Of a stretch of 64,000 nt of DNA, positions 1 through 10,706 are shown piece after piece; within the stretch, counting starts at the first letter, position 1; each line of letters opens with the position of its first letter. The position numbers and the translations under genes are program-made. The stretch spans positions 248,001-312,000 of the forward strand of contig NC_089459.1 of assembly GCF_026210795.1 (NCBI RefSeq), read 5' to 3'. A model generated the notes under the pieces. The model did not search any database. It worked only from the letters and a program-made list of their open reading frames with translations, and was not told the DNA's origin. The stretch is from Rhizophagus irregularis. Taxonomy: Eukaryota; Glomeromycota; Glomeromycetes; Glomerales; Glomeraceae.

Positions 1-189
1 CGTGAATTTCCATAATAAATCTCACCCGCAAAGCTTTACATAAAGCAATACTTACTGAACCTCGGGATTATTTCTTGGCAAGGACATATTAACAAAATGA
101 AGGGGAAAGGTGGAAGAAGGAATCAATCTATATACAATAAGGCTGTTATACATATTGTAATTATTAATGTCACCAAAAAGAGATCGAAT

Positions 190-905
190 TTAATTGATTG
201 ATGGATGTTGATAATAGAGGGATACTCCTTCAATGATAAATTTAGCCAATCAATATTTTTTTATTTTTGGGGTAAAAACGAACGAATAATAAGATCCATT
301 AGATACACTCAATACCAATGAACAATAACGGTAAAAATATGAAAATAAATGTGAAAATATATTGTAATAACATACTTTTCCCTTCATCTCTACTCTTCCC
401 TCTGCTCTTCCCTATGCTATACTCTTCCCTGTTCATTTCATAGAGAAGATACTTATAATATGGATGATGTTTTTCCGAATGGAACCAAAATCAAATTCAT
501 AGTACGGATAAAGTTTCTGGACGAAAAAAAAGTAAGTTATTTTATTCTTTTTTATTAAAAAAAAAAAAATTCTTATTCCGAAAATTTTTATGTCTCTTTA
601 GCATTAGCTCACCGTGTGGAGGAGTATTATTCAGCCTTTTTCTGATGCAGTCATATTAACGCAATTTTCCCAAAAGCGTATTCCAAATCGACCCTACGAA
701 TTATATAAAAAAGGGATATCCAATTTATCCTCCTTACGTAAGAAAAACAAAAAAATTGAACAAAAAATTCAAACAAATCAAACTTACTTTTGCGTCATCA
801 ATGATTACTAATCGATATAATAAAAACGCTCCTTCCATAGACTCTGGTACGATGTTATCCGTGTATTGTTTTTCGATTATAAGAGGAAGAAGAAGCAACC
901 GGGCA
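190..905 (+). pseudogene. pogo/Tigger-like DDE transposon relic, copy A
   Basis: This stretch matches 15190-15860 over most of its length: the same opening (tactccttcaatgataaattt), the same block around the DDE motif, and the same tail (gtattattcagcctttttct, gcgtattccaaa). The inverted copy at 4684-4980 shares the first part. In the two better copies the block reads NADETGLFF, the second catalytic Asp region of CENP-B/pogo/Tigger transposases. Here it is damaged and reads NMDDVFPNG after a frameshift. The 65- and 75-residue open frames at 614-983 are by-products of decay and show no domain. Family assignment rests on the short DETG motif only. Confidence 0.5.
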
Positions 906-1309
906 CATTACTTTTCTTGTTACAGCACGGCAGCACGTGATCATAGACGCAGTGAAATTTCTCACCTGAGCTTTATCACATGAATAAACGCAGCATAACC
1001 ACTAGCATAACCATTCAGTATAAGCGTCTTCGCGTGCCAGATTCGTAGTTGCGATACAAAAATCGAAGCAAAAGCTTATCTCTTACCTGTTGGTCCTCTA
1101 TAAAGGCGGAATGGAATACCATAATTATGGACTCGTAGTTAGCAATATTAACAATTAGCCGTAGATTTTTTTGAAGCGATTATACATTGTTAATAGGACA
1201 CACATGATTAAAATTTAGAACCAGGACGCTTATTACTAACTTTCAGATGCATAGTAAAATAGAGGTATAAGCGAAATAAGTGATGCTTTCAAGGGAGGAC
1301 CATAAGCGA
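906..1309. other. gene-free stretch, nothing recognised
   Basis: No open frame of useful length and no clear repeat partner was seen in this window. It may be internal sequence of the decayed element that begins at 190. Confidence 0.4.
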
Positions 1310-1640
1310 GTTCCTGCACCATTGATAATTTTTTTCTTGAGACTTTCAAGAGGCTGACGACCGCCAAGAAATAACTTGGATACCTTCTTACTTCACCGCT
1401 AAAGACTGTAATCTCCTTGGTAATATATAGTCAAGGAATCACTCGCACCAAGGACTGGAACAGACACGAGAATCGGCATAGTCGTACCCTCTTTATTTTC
1501 CAAACAGTGTCATATGTAAATTTACTTTGAACAATCTCTTTAAGAATAGTGTCGTTTCAGAATCTGTGCCGGAAGAGAAATGAAGATCAACTAATATAAA
1601 AAGGATACTCACTCACGTGATAGTAATCACACGGTAAAGT
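1310..1640 (+). repeat. dispersed repeat, copy 1 (partner at 23670-23960)
   Basis: Two diverged copies share ordered blocks: aagaggctgacgaccgccaa, gaaataacttggataccttc, ccaaggactgga, tcggcatagt, ctctttattttcca, agtgtcat and aaaatctgtgcc-like text, ending near gaagatcaa. Both copies have indels and no coding capacity. It looks like a piece of an old transposon whose class cannot be told from these fragments. Confidence 0.6.
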
Positions 1641-2501
1641 AGTGGTATATTAATCGATTTTTTTTTCTATTGGTCATTTTTTTTCGCATTGTTTTAATTG
1701 TTTTACTGATTACTCGTGAGAATTTTTTAATTATATTAATGGGTTAATGTATTCATTAACAAATTGAGATCCATTTTTCTCTATAAATTTCCTAAAATAA
1801 AGACTCAAATCCCATTTTTTTGTTATAAAATTTTCTTTTTCCTGAAATAAAAACTATATTGGTCAAGTTAAAGTTCGCATTATTAAAATTTCAAGCTGTG
1901 AACTTAAGACACCAAGGAGCCAGAATTTATAAAAAGAAGAGAAAAAGAATGAGTTCTTCTGCACTGTAATGAAGATTATTGCTGCTAAGAAGACTAAGAG
2001 CCCTACCCAACCTTTTTTTCAAGTCAAATAAAAGATTTCAAACACACAACTAAATTAAATCAAGAAGGGATCTCAGTAGTTCTTTTACAGAGTTGATACT
2101 TCTATATGATACTTTTACAAACTTATACCTTAAAAAAGTAAGAGTTTCTAGAACAGAAATGTTATACGAGTAACATAAACGAATGAATCTATTTAGTTTA
2201 GATGTAAATATTTTTGAGACCAAAATTATGTCACCCAGAAATTGATACGATGATCTGCAAAAAATGATGGAGATAAAATTTACCATGGTTCACCATTTAT
2301 AGTGACTGGTAAACATCACTAATTTTATTTTACAAAATTATATTAAAAAATCCCATGAAAATTTAAAGATTTTAATATATATGAAGTCACTGTTCCGGAT
2401 AAAATACATATGCCTGATCTTAGAATAACAAAATATTTTATAGAATTCACTTACATGTACTGTATTCACAACAAAAAGTTGATAATAAAACAGTCAAAGA
2501 A
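1641..2501. other. AT-rich intergenic sequence
   Basis: No supportable gene. The 78-residue minus-strand frame at 2050-2286 has no recognisable motif and a composition like its surroundings. Confidence 0.4.
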
Positions 2502-3199
2502 ATGGACCATAGACTGTCACAGTGTTGGGAAGTTTGTCCAAAAATTGGCTGTCATCTACATCGGAATATCATAATGGAACCAGTACCAACATTAAAGATT
2601 ATGATAAAGATAGCGGTTGGAATAACAGCAATAACAGAAAAACTACTTCCTGGGGTATTCAAAATGAATGTTGTGATAAGGTCAGAAGTGATTATATTTT
2701 TCAAGAAAATTCGTGGAATAAATCAACCAAAACTTTATCAAATCCTAAGAATCTGTCTAAAACCAAACACTGCCATAGACCCATGTAACTTTGTGAGGGG
2801 TCCTCTGGAAAATAGTAATGCACTAAATGGATATCAAAGACTGGATTTTGTATTACAAAAAAGCGGTGAAAAAGGCAATTGTATGGTCTTATGTATAATA
2901 TGCTGTTTACATGAAAGTTAGAGAAGAAAGAATGTATTTCACAGTTGAGAGATGTTTTAGGAAGTATTGATATGTCACTCGAAGACTTTGAATTGTTGAT
3001 ATTAATGAAAATTAGAAGTAATAAGGAATTCCACGGGAATAAACTTGAAACTAGAGCACACACCAAAGAAAGATTTGATGAATATATCATAACTATTTCG
3101 AGGATCACAGCATACGTGATCATAGCAACATCTGGACAAGAATCGCCAACGCGATCACATATTATTGCAACTTCGGCGTTTCGGCAAAGTGTTTCCTGA
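2502..3199 (+). pseudogene. unassigned coding-like segment with frame changes
   Basis: Three overlapping plus-strand frames (2502-2921, 2522-2788, 2945-3199) run across a segment that is less AT-rich than its surroundings. One frame gives a basic stretch around IRGINQPKLYQILRI; a later one gives RDVLGSIDMSLEDFELL and KERFDEYIITISRI, which look protein-like. I do not recognise a family. The change of frame within 700 bases suggests either a decayed gene or short exons joined by introns that I could not place. The minus-strand frame at 2701-3123 is rich in Leu/Ile/Phe/Ser and looks like the antisense shadow. Confidence 0.25.
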
Positions 3200-4013
3200 T
3201 GAAATGAGATGCTTTAAAAAACTGTAAACCTTTATCTATTCTTCAAGATAACGGCTGCCATTCCGTCAAGCAATCAGACACAGAGGACGAAAATCGAGAA
3301 AGATTACCCGATAACAAACGGTTCCTCCATGTCTATAATCACCCCTGGCATTCGAATAAGGCAACTATTATTTATTATTATATACTTGTTTTAAGCAACA
3401 TTTATTAGTTATTCGGTTAAACTCTTTAATGCCCTTGATATTTTAAACCAACAATAATGAAAAAAATTTTTTTTTTCATCAATAATTTCTTGATACTTTA
3501 TCAAATTTATTTTATTCTAAAATACACTACCTGGACAAAAGTAGCTATTAACTTTAAATTTTATATAATATTAATGCATAGAGCATATGTATTGAATTTT
3601 TCATTGCTAGCATGTTATTATATGGTTTATGAAAAAATTGTAAAAAAAGAAAATTGAACTAAAATTGCAAAAAATTTATATTATTTTCACTTTAGAATGC
3701 GCAGATGAAATAACTAACGCAAATGCTTATATCTATATAAGACAACGAGGCATACTTCGTTCAGGAATTGGCAAAATTATAAACTATTTGTATAATTAAT
3801 TTATAATATGTAAGTTGAAGAAGATTTTTTTTATTTTTGGAAAATTTTTTTTTATAAAAAAAAAGGAAGGAAACTCACATTTGCTTGTTCTTTCGGTTCT
3901 TTCGTTATTAAAAATGGTATCTGAATAGTATAAATAAAAAACTACTGGATCTGCAAATTCAGTGTAACGTTTATTGAATATTGCACATGGATCAGCATTG
4001 AACGTGAAATGAT
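3200..4013. other. AT-rich intergenic sequence with one dispersed repeat at its end
   Basis: Mostly homopolymer-rich text with no gene. The last 30 bases or so (atcagcattgaacgtgaaat, then actggaa) resemble 6930-6965. They form the left half of a repeat that is split here by the insertion at 4022-4444. Confidence 0.5.
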
Positions 4014-4452
4014 ACTGGAAGTAGAGATGACAAAAAACATGTTTTAAAACAATTTTGTCGTTTTAAAACACGTTTTAAACGTGTTTTAAAACATTAAGCA
4101 CTTTACTAGCCTTTACTATGTAATAATTTAACGAATAGTAGTATCACTAAGCTATTACAAAATAAATTCCCAACAAGGTCAGTCCGACTATACTCTAAAA
4201 ATATATTATATAATAAAGTGCTTAAATTTTTATTGCAAACTCAAAAAGGGGCTTACGGACGTCTTCTGATGATAGTCTTCTACGAGAATAATTTTAAAAA
4301 AAGGTTGCTTAAAAATACAAAAAGGTCAAGTACGCAATAATCCGATCAATGTTTTAAAACAAAAAAAAAAAAACGGTTTAAAACAATAAAAAACTGATTT
4401 AAATTGTTTTAAAACATCTTGTTTTAAATTACGTGTCATCCCTAACTGGAAG
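4014..4452. mobile_element. hAT-type MITE with 8-bp target duplication
   Basis: The element runs 4022-4444 (423 bp) and is flanked by a perfect direct repeat ACTGGAAG at 4014-4021 and 4445-4452. Its ends are inverted repeats: TAGAGATGACA on the left and TAGGGATGACA on the right read inward, followed on both sides by runs of TTTTAAAACA. An 8-bp duplication and TAGGG-type ends are typical of the hAT superfamily. It has no coding capacity. The related sequence at 6930-6975 lacks the insertion, so it serves as an approximate empty site. Confidence 0.85.
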
Positions 4453-4683
4453 CTCAACGATCGCGTAAACACGACAAATTACAAAGGATTGAGAGACGGT
4501 TTTGTTTCTAAATTAAAAAATAATGATAAATTTTTATTTTTTATTAAAGATTTAATAAAATGTTTTTTAAAAAATATTATCGAACGTTTATATGAATGTT
4601 TTTTACAAGAATTTGCAGTAACGAATATTTTTAGATCAATAAAGGTTAAAAAATCATTTTTTAAAAAGGATTAATGAATGTTT

Positions 4684-4980
4684 TTAAAAAGGTTTAAAAA
4701 ATTTTTTAGTGTTTTTCATGTTTTTCAAAACAATTAACGAAAAATCCTTTTTTAAAAAATTTTTTAGAATAAGAATTCTTTTAAAAAATAACTTACTTGT
4801 TTTTGTCCCTACAGTACAATGACTCCATTTGGAAAAATAAACCTGTTTCATCCGCGTTATAAATATCTTCTCCATGAAAAGGACAGGGAAGAGTAAAGAG
4901 AGGGGAAGAGTAGAGATGAAGAAAAGGTAGACAAAGACTGATTAAATTTATCGTTGAAGGAGTATAAAAAGAGATCGTTC
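4684..4980 (-). pseudogene. pogo/Tigger-like DDE transposon relic, copy B
   Basis: Read on the minus strand, 4881 downward gives GEDIYNADETGLFFQMES, matching copy C at 15360-15440 and the damaged copy A. The block tactccttcaacgataaattt (4970-4950, reverse) is the same conserved start seen in the other two copies. Only the segment around the second catalytic Asp remains. The 63-residue minus frame at 4684-4875 is not the transposase frame. Confidence 0.55.
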
Positions 4981-5777
4981 AAGCAACCTCACTCTTTTTA
5001 CTTAAAAAAAATAAATCATGTTTTATTATATTTGCGTATTATATAAAATAGTAATAAAGTAAAATAATTATTTTATTATTCAGCTTTATCTCTGTTCATG
5101 GTTAAAGGGCTTGTAGCTAGAATTTACCAGCGAGATACTGTTGCTGAAATAATATATACATATTTGTAATATCCAAAAGTGATGCTTATTGTATAGTGCT
5201 TTTGAAAAGGACATTATTATGACCGATACGTTGATAAACATCGAGAAATGACTTTGCAGTAAGTTATATTTATATCAGATTAATTCAGTTTAAGAAATCC
5301 GTAATTTATTAAAAAATATGACAAAACATAAACAGAATAATTGTTTCGTTGACCATCGAACACTGTGTAAGAGATTTATGAATATTTCATACGGCAAAAA
5401 CCCCGGATTCCGATTCAATTACACGATTACGCGTGATTTTCTTTTATAACAATAAATCTTAATTATTAAATATATTTCATAAATCAAAGAACATTGAGAA
5501 ATATCAGATGTAATAACTATTATTAGGAAAATACGAATATTTTATAATTCAGGTTTATATAAGATTGATAAAACTTTGATTCTACCTTATTATGAAGTGA
5601 TTATGTAAATAAAGAGAAAATTTTTATTAAAAAGCAAAGTTTTATTAATTTATACTCTTACACCAAGTGATATAGATCCGCTCAGATGTACCTAAGGAAA
5701 AAAAATTGTATAAAAACCTTATCAAAAACGTATCTAATTTTTTTATAGGGAATTTACGGTTTTAATAACATGGAATA
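4981..5777. other. AT-rich intergenic sequence
   Basis: No gene, repeat partner or hairpin of note was seen. Confidence 0.4.
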
Positions 5778-6362
5778 AGTAGGTTACGGTACATTTCGAA
5801 GTCATTTCACCGAAGGGATATTTCACCGAAGGAACGTTTCGCCGAAAGTGCATTTTATCGAATACATTTCGCCGAATCGTCCATTTCGCCAATGGATATT
5901 TTGCCGAAAATAGTAGCAGTTAACATTTTATTAAAAAATATTCATCGCGCAATGAATATAAAAAATTATTTTTGGATTTTTTTTTCCGGGATATCATCAC
6001 TTTAACATTCAAGTAACTGATATTAATTGTTAAGAAATAAATAAATAACTTTATTTTCCTGAAAACATTTTTCACGAAAAAGTAAGTAAAAAAAAGACTA
6101 TTAATATATTATAAACAACGATAAAAATCAGCTAAAAATTTTTTTAGAAAACATTTCTCTATATATTTAGTATAAAAACAATAAAATAACCAAATAGAAT
6201 AAATAATTTTTCGGCGAAATGGAATTCGGAGAAATGAGGTTTCGGTGAAATGGTATTTCGGCGAAACGTCCTTTCGGCGAAATATCCCTTCAGTGAAATG
6301 GCTACGGCGAAATGGGTTTCGGTGAAATGGACTTCGGCGAAAAGTCCGGATACCGAGTAGGT
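5778..6362. mobile_element. foldback element built of CATTTCGCCGAA repeats
   Basis: The left end (5790-5910) is a run of diverged 12-14-base units reading catttcgccgaa. The right end (6210-6350) is the same unit in reverse (ttcggcgaaatgg), so each terminus is a tandem array and the two arrays are inverted to each other. About 300 bp of plain AT-rich DNA lies between them. AGTAGGT occurs on both sides (5778-5784 and 6356-6362) and may be a target duplication. There is no coding capacity, so any movement would depend on a transposase supplied elsewhere. Confidence 0.75.
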
Positions 6363-6794
6363 CGGATACAGAGTAAGTATATAAAATTATAAATATGTTA
6401 CCAAAATTAAAATCTAGTCCCGTACACGATTTTTTTGTTCCATTTAATTGGACAGATAAAAATTGTATTCAATACACACAAGTGGCTTTTTATGATCAAA
6501 GATACTGATAATAATACGTATATCTATTCACAAATGGACAAGATTTACCATGGTGGGAAACTAGATCTCGTTGTTAATGTTTTGCAGTTAAAAAGTATTG
6601 TGAGAATTGTTTCGTATTTTTTATTGGATGTAGATATTTGTTTAACAACAAATATTATTTTTGGAATTACAAATCAATCGGAATGTAAAAAATGCAAATA
6701 TTATTTTGATAAAACTTATTATTTAACAGTGGGAGTGATGTTAGTGATGTTTTAGACATGGAACATGATCTTGGACGTCTGCATAATAACACAG
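6363..6794 (+). other. intergenic; one weak open frame at 6435-6755
   Basis: A frame of about 100 residues is open here but begins at TTG rather than ATG and shows no family motif. It contains SECKKCKYYFDKTYYL, a Cys-x-x-Cys pair. It may be an exon fragment or chance; I cannot assign it. Confidence 0.2.
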
Positions 6795-6871
6795 TTATTA
6801 GGTAGGGGGGTTAAAATATCATCCGAACTGCTTCGCAGTTCGGTGATATTTCAACTCCCCTACCCAATAAT
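6795..6871. repeat. near-perfect foldback hairpin, TTATTRGG ends
   Basis: A 77-base palindrome: TTATTAGGTAGGGG on the left pairs with CCCCTACCCAATAATA on the right, with ATCCGAACTG/CAGTTCGGTGAT around a short cttcg centre. It belongs with the hairpins at 40756-40836 and 44154-44240, which share the TTATTGG...CCAATAA ends but have unrelated interiors. Confidence 0.8.
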
Positions 6872-6884
6872 ATCGCTTATGGAC

Positions 6885-7095
6885 CGTTTCCCGATAGGAC
6901 AATTTCCCGACAGGTTTGACCAGAGTTAAAGATCAGCATTGAACGTGAAACTATACTGGAAACGATCGCGTCGATAAAAAAATCATTTACAGATTTACTG
7001 TGGAGGAAAGTATTCACGTGTTGGATCTTTGGACCTAAAGCAACGGATTTCGATAAGCGTTGATCCTTTGAAACTAAAATTGTCAGTGTCAATGT
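6885..7095 (-). repeat. dispersed repeat, uninserted relative of 3988-4013 plus 4445-4480
   Basis: gatcagcattgaacgtgaaa, then tatactggaa and acgatcgcg match the two halves flanking the MITE at 4022-4444. The minus frame over 6877-7098 (73 residues) is open but unrecognised. The sequence next to it repeats tttcccga (ccgtttcccgatagg, aatttcccgacagg). Confidence 0.5.
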
Positions 7096-7224
7096 CAATC
7101 CTATGATGACTTGTATTTGCTAATAATTTTACTTTTATTTACTAATTTATTTACGGCCAAAATTAACGACCAAAATTAAGTGATAAAATATATACGGATT
7201 ATTACAATTATATTACAATTAAAT

Positions 7225-7335
7225 TAAATTAAGATAAGAAGAAAATAATAATAATAAATAATAATAAATAATAAATAATAAATAATAAATTAAATAAATA
7301 AATAAAAAATATAAATATATATATATATATATATT
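7225..7335. repeat. AAT/AAAT and AT microsatellite
   Basis: A run of aataataaat units passes into (AT)n, ending just beyond the 3' end of the F-box gene. Confidence 0.9.
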
Positions 7336-7351
7336 ATTACCTATACTAAAA

Positions 7352-9019
7352 CTACAAAATTTCAATAACAAAATTTTTCGTTCTTTGTTGTAATAATAAA
7401 TCTTGAGATAATTTTAATTTTTCACATTTTTCACAATAAATAAGTTCCAATTTTTCAAAATTATTAATTTCAAATTCATTAATAATAATCCAATTAATAA
7501 TACTATTTAAATGATTATTATTAATAAAATTATTTGATTGAAAAGTTAAAATTTTTGGTAAATTAAATTTAAAATTTTGAAGAAAATTAATTAAACTAAT
7601 AAAATTATTATTATTAGAAAAAATCCAATTACCTATAAAACATAATTTTTTTAAATTATTTGTAGATAAATTTTTTGAAATTAAAGGTAATAAATCTTCA
7701 GCATAAATATTATCACCAAATATTGTTAATTCTTTTAAATTTTCACAATATTTTAATAAATTTAAAAAACCTTCAATATCATCTTGAAAAATTTTTATAT
7801 CTAAAACTTTTAAACCTTTACAATAAGGGGAAATATTATATAATAAAATTTTTGATTCATCTTTAGATAATTTACGACTTAATTCAATTACACTTAAACT
7901 TTGATAAGAATTACGTATAACAGTTTCAATTGTTAAAGGAGGAATATAACATTCACGAGATTTAAAAATTTGTAATTTTGGTATAAAATTTTTCAAATTA
8001 TTAATAGAATTTAAATCTTGTAAAACCAAATTTCTACATTTTTCAAATTCTATACTTTTTAACATAGGTAAAAAGATTATAGGATATAAATAAGTACATT
8101 CCTCAAAATCACAATTTAAAAATTTAATATTTTCCAAAGTATTTTTTTGTGTATATAAAGGATTTAATATATCAAAAGTGATCATTTGTAAATTTATAGG
8201 ACCATTTCCAAGTATTTCAATTGATTTTAAAGATTTTTGAGATTTAATTAATTTACCAAATAATTTAATTTCTACTGAAGTTGAAAGTCCACCAATTATA
8301 ATTTCTTTAATATTTCTAGAAATTTCTATTAAAGAAATAAGTAAATCTTTCATATTATATTGATAATTTCCTATACAAGTTAATTTTACAAGATTACGTA
8401 AAGAATTTTCGGAATTTGGAAATAATGATATAGGAGGTAAAGAAGGAATTTCATCATCATCAGTTAATGAAAGGTTTAATATTGAATTTGATGATGAAAT
8501 AAATAAACGAATCAATTTTTCTGTAACTAAATATTCTAAACCTTCCCTTTCATTAATATCTTTTAAATCATCAATTTCAACTTCAAACCATTCAGTTATT
8601 ATATTATAAATTTTTGAATAACTAATTGATTTAATATAAGTTTCATAACGAAAAAGTGGTGATTTTGTATTTATTATAGATTTAGGAATATTTAATCCAT
8701 TTTCAATTAATAAATTTTTAATTGAATTTGGTAGACATCTTAAATATGTTTGAATTAAAACTTTTGATGAATTAAATGATAATGATGAATTAGAAGGTGC
8801 AGGAGAATTATAAGGTATATTAGGTATAATTGATGCAATAAAAGATTCTGAATCATCTTTACGAATAAAATGAAAAGGAGAACGCCATAAAAGAGGAATT
8901 GCTATTTGACACCATGTACGATTTACAAGACAACAAGAATATAATGAATTTTCTTCAAATTCATGAAATATTCTTTGTAAACATTCAAGGGGTAAATTAG
9001 AAAGTTTTGAAGGAAACAT
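7352..9019 (-). CDS. F-box protein with leucine-rich C-terminal part
   Basis: A single-exon gene for 555 residues. The N-terminus (about residues 5-45) reads LSNLPLECLQRIF...SLYSCCLVNRTWCQIAIPLLW, a clear F-box, which in known proteins binds Skp1 and brings substrates to an SCF ubiquitin ligase. The remaining 500 residues are leucine/isoleucine/asparagine-rich with spaced motifs such as LKSIEILGNG, LKSIEFEKC, LKVLDIKIF and LKELTIFG, consistent with degenerate leucine-rich repeats that would bind a substrate. The ATG at 9017-9019 is the natural start: the F-box begins five residues in and the upstream bases are a poly-T run. This architecture is very abundant in arbuscular mycorrhizal fungi, where individual substrates are mostly unknown. 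Intact, with no in-frame damage. Confidence 0.93.
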   Translation of the reverse strand: MFPSKLSNLPLECLQRIFHEFEENSLYSCCLVNRTWCQIAIPLLWRSPFHFIRKDDSESFIASIIPNIPYNSPAPSNSSLSFNSSKVLIQTYLRCLPNSIKNLLIENGLNIPKSIINTKSPLFRYETYIKSISYSKIYNIITEWFEVEIDDLKDINEREGLEYLVTEKLIRLFISSSNSILNLSLTDDDEIPSLPPISLFPNSENSLRNLVKLTCIGNYQYNMKDLLISLIEISRNIKEIIIGGLSTSVEIKLFGKLIKSQKSLKSIEILGNGPINLQMITFDILNPLYTQKNTLENIKFLNCDFEECTYLYPIIFLPMLKSIEFEKCRNLVLQDLNSINNLKNFIPKLQIFKSRECYIPPLTIETVIRNSYQSLSVIELSRKLSKDESKILLYNISPYCKGLKVLDIKIFQDDIEGFLNLLKYCENLKELTIFGDNIYAEDLLPLISKNLSTNNLKKLCFIGNWIFSNNNNFISLINFLQNFKFNLPKILTFQSNNFINNNHLNSIINWIIINEFEINNFEKLELIYCEKCEKLKLSQDLLLQQRTKNFVIEIL

Positions 9020-10039
9020 TTTTTTTTTTTACAAGAAATTGAATACAGTAATAATTAATAATCCCCCGTCATTTTTATAGGATTTTAAATATTATTAGAT
9101 TTATTATATTTATTATCCAATCATATCAATCAAATTATAATCATGTGATAAATCGGATTATGAATACCATATTAATCGCATTTTTATTAATATTTGATTT
9201 ACTTCCGGCAGTTGGTAAAAACTAAACACAATTATTTTATACATGTAATATTTTTCTATATAAATAATATCCGAAAAAAAGAACTACTTTTGCTACTTAT
9301 TACATATACTTTATGTTACTTTATTCTACTCTTATGCTACTTACACTACTTATATATTATAATCTTTTATATCGATATCGATTAGTAAACGTTTTAAATA
9401 CGAAACAATGATTTATTTGATATTCTTGATTTTCTATCAATATTTGTTTGCTTAATAATTATTATACATCCGGATCGTTCAAATTGAAGTTAATATTATT
9501 GAAAGAAACCAAAAATGATTTTATTAGCCGATCGATCATCACGTTCATCACGTTCGTTTAATTCTTTGTTAGAATTCGGAATTTTCATGAGGAGTTAATG
9601 CAAAATTTTATAATATATTATTATATAATAATATATATTATATATATGTATATATATATAAATTTCATAAGGAGTTAATATAAAAATTTTAAAATTTTAC
9701 AATATATTGTTATATAATAATATATATATATAATAAAAATTACCGGAATAAAACAATACAAAGTTCTTGATATATCCAACCATTTTAAGATTCCCGAAGG
9801 CTTTAATTCAAAAAAATATATATATATATGTAATATTTTTTTACAGAAATCTTATTATCAATTATTTATTTTATGTACTTTATATTGGTGGAACGTATTG
9901 AAATTATATATGAAGTTTTTGCAGGTTGATTTACGAATTAATTTATTTTCAAATGAAAATCAATCACTTGGGTAAGTATATCTTATTAAAATATTAATTG
10001 TATTGCATCATAAGATAATGTGTATATACAGTATTATTT
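9020..10039. other. AT-rich intergenic sequence with a tandem duplication
   Basis: Upstream of the F-box gene. A segment of about 75 bases beginning with an aaggagttaat-type block is repeated in direct orientation (about 9588-9655 and 9665-9733), both copies running into long (AT)n text. No gene was seen; short open frames such as 9194-9385 are compositional. Confidence 0.5.
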
Positions 10040-10510
10040 TTAACATATATTACGTTTATTATGTATATATTACGTTTATTAGGCTCTTTTAGCGGCAAAA
10101 ATTACTTTTTTGAACCCTCCTCGTGTTATTTTTTTGGCCCGTATATACTGTATTACATATAGGAGGGTCAAAAAAGGATGTCGTACAGGATCAAAAAGAT
10201 AATTTTTTTGCCTTTTAGCGTATATTACGTTTATTATGTTTACATATACTACATATACTGTACATGCATTACGATCAACGTTTATCAGTTATGTTTAAAA
10301 TTTTGCAACATATATAATATATTACGTTTAACTATTATATATTACAATTATTATATATTACGTTTAACTATTATATATTACAATTATTATATATTACGTT
10401 TAACTATTATATTTTACATTTATTATATATTACGTTTAACTATATCTGATATATTACGTTTATCTATATATTACATTTATTATATATATATTACGTTTAT
10501 AATTAATTAA
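10040..10510. repeat. TATATTACGTTTA minisatellite interrupted by a foldback
   Basis: The unit tatattacgttta(act) recurs at 10045-10085 and at least six times at 10318-10505, partly as a 38-39-base higher unit with tatattacaattat. Between the two runs, 10084-10225 is an imperfect foldback: ttttagcggcaaaaattact and gaaccctcct on the left face aggagggtc and aattttttttgccttttagcg-like text on the right. This looks like a small inverted-repeat element sitting in the array. The 110-residue frame here is a translation of the repeat. Confidence 0.7.
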
Positions 10511-10706
10511 TTATATGACAGTCAAAGTAATATGACCGTTAAAGTTACGAACGGCTGAGTTACGAACGTCAGAGTTTAGAAAGAAAATAATCTGTCATTT
10601 TTATATATATGAACTTCAAAAATACAATATGAAAATCACTGGTTTTATTTAGAATAAAATGCGATTATATACAATTATACTGTAAATTTATTTACATGAA
10701 ATAAAT

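Noticed and set aside
2701-3123. 140-residue minus-strand open frame
   Set aside because: Low-complexity Leu/Ile/Phe/Ser content, no motif, antisense to better plus-strand frames.
9194-9385. 63-residue plus-strand frame upstream of the F-box gene
   Set aside because: Tyr/Ile/Leu runs produced by AT-rich text; begins in the promoter of the divergent gene.
10178-10510. 110-residue frame
   Set aside because: Direct translation of the TATATTACGTTTA minisatellite.
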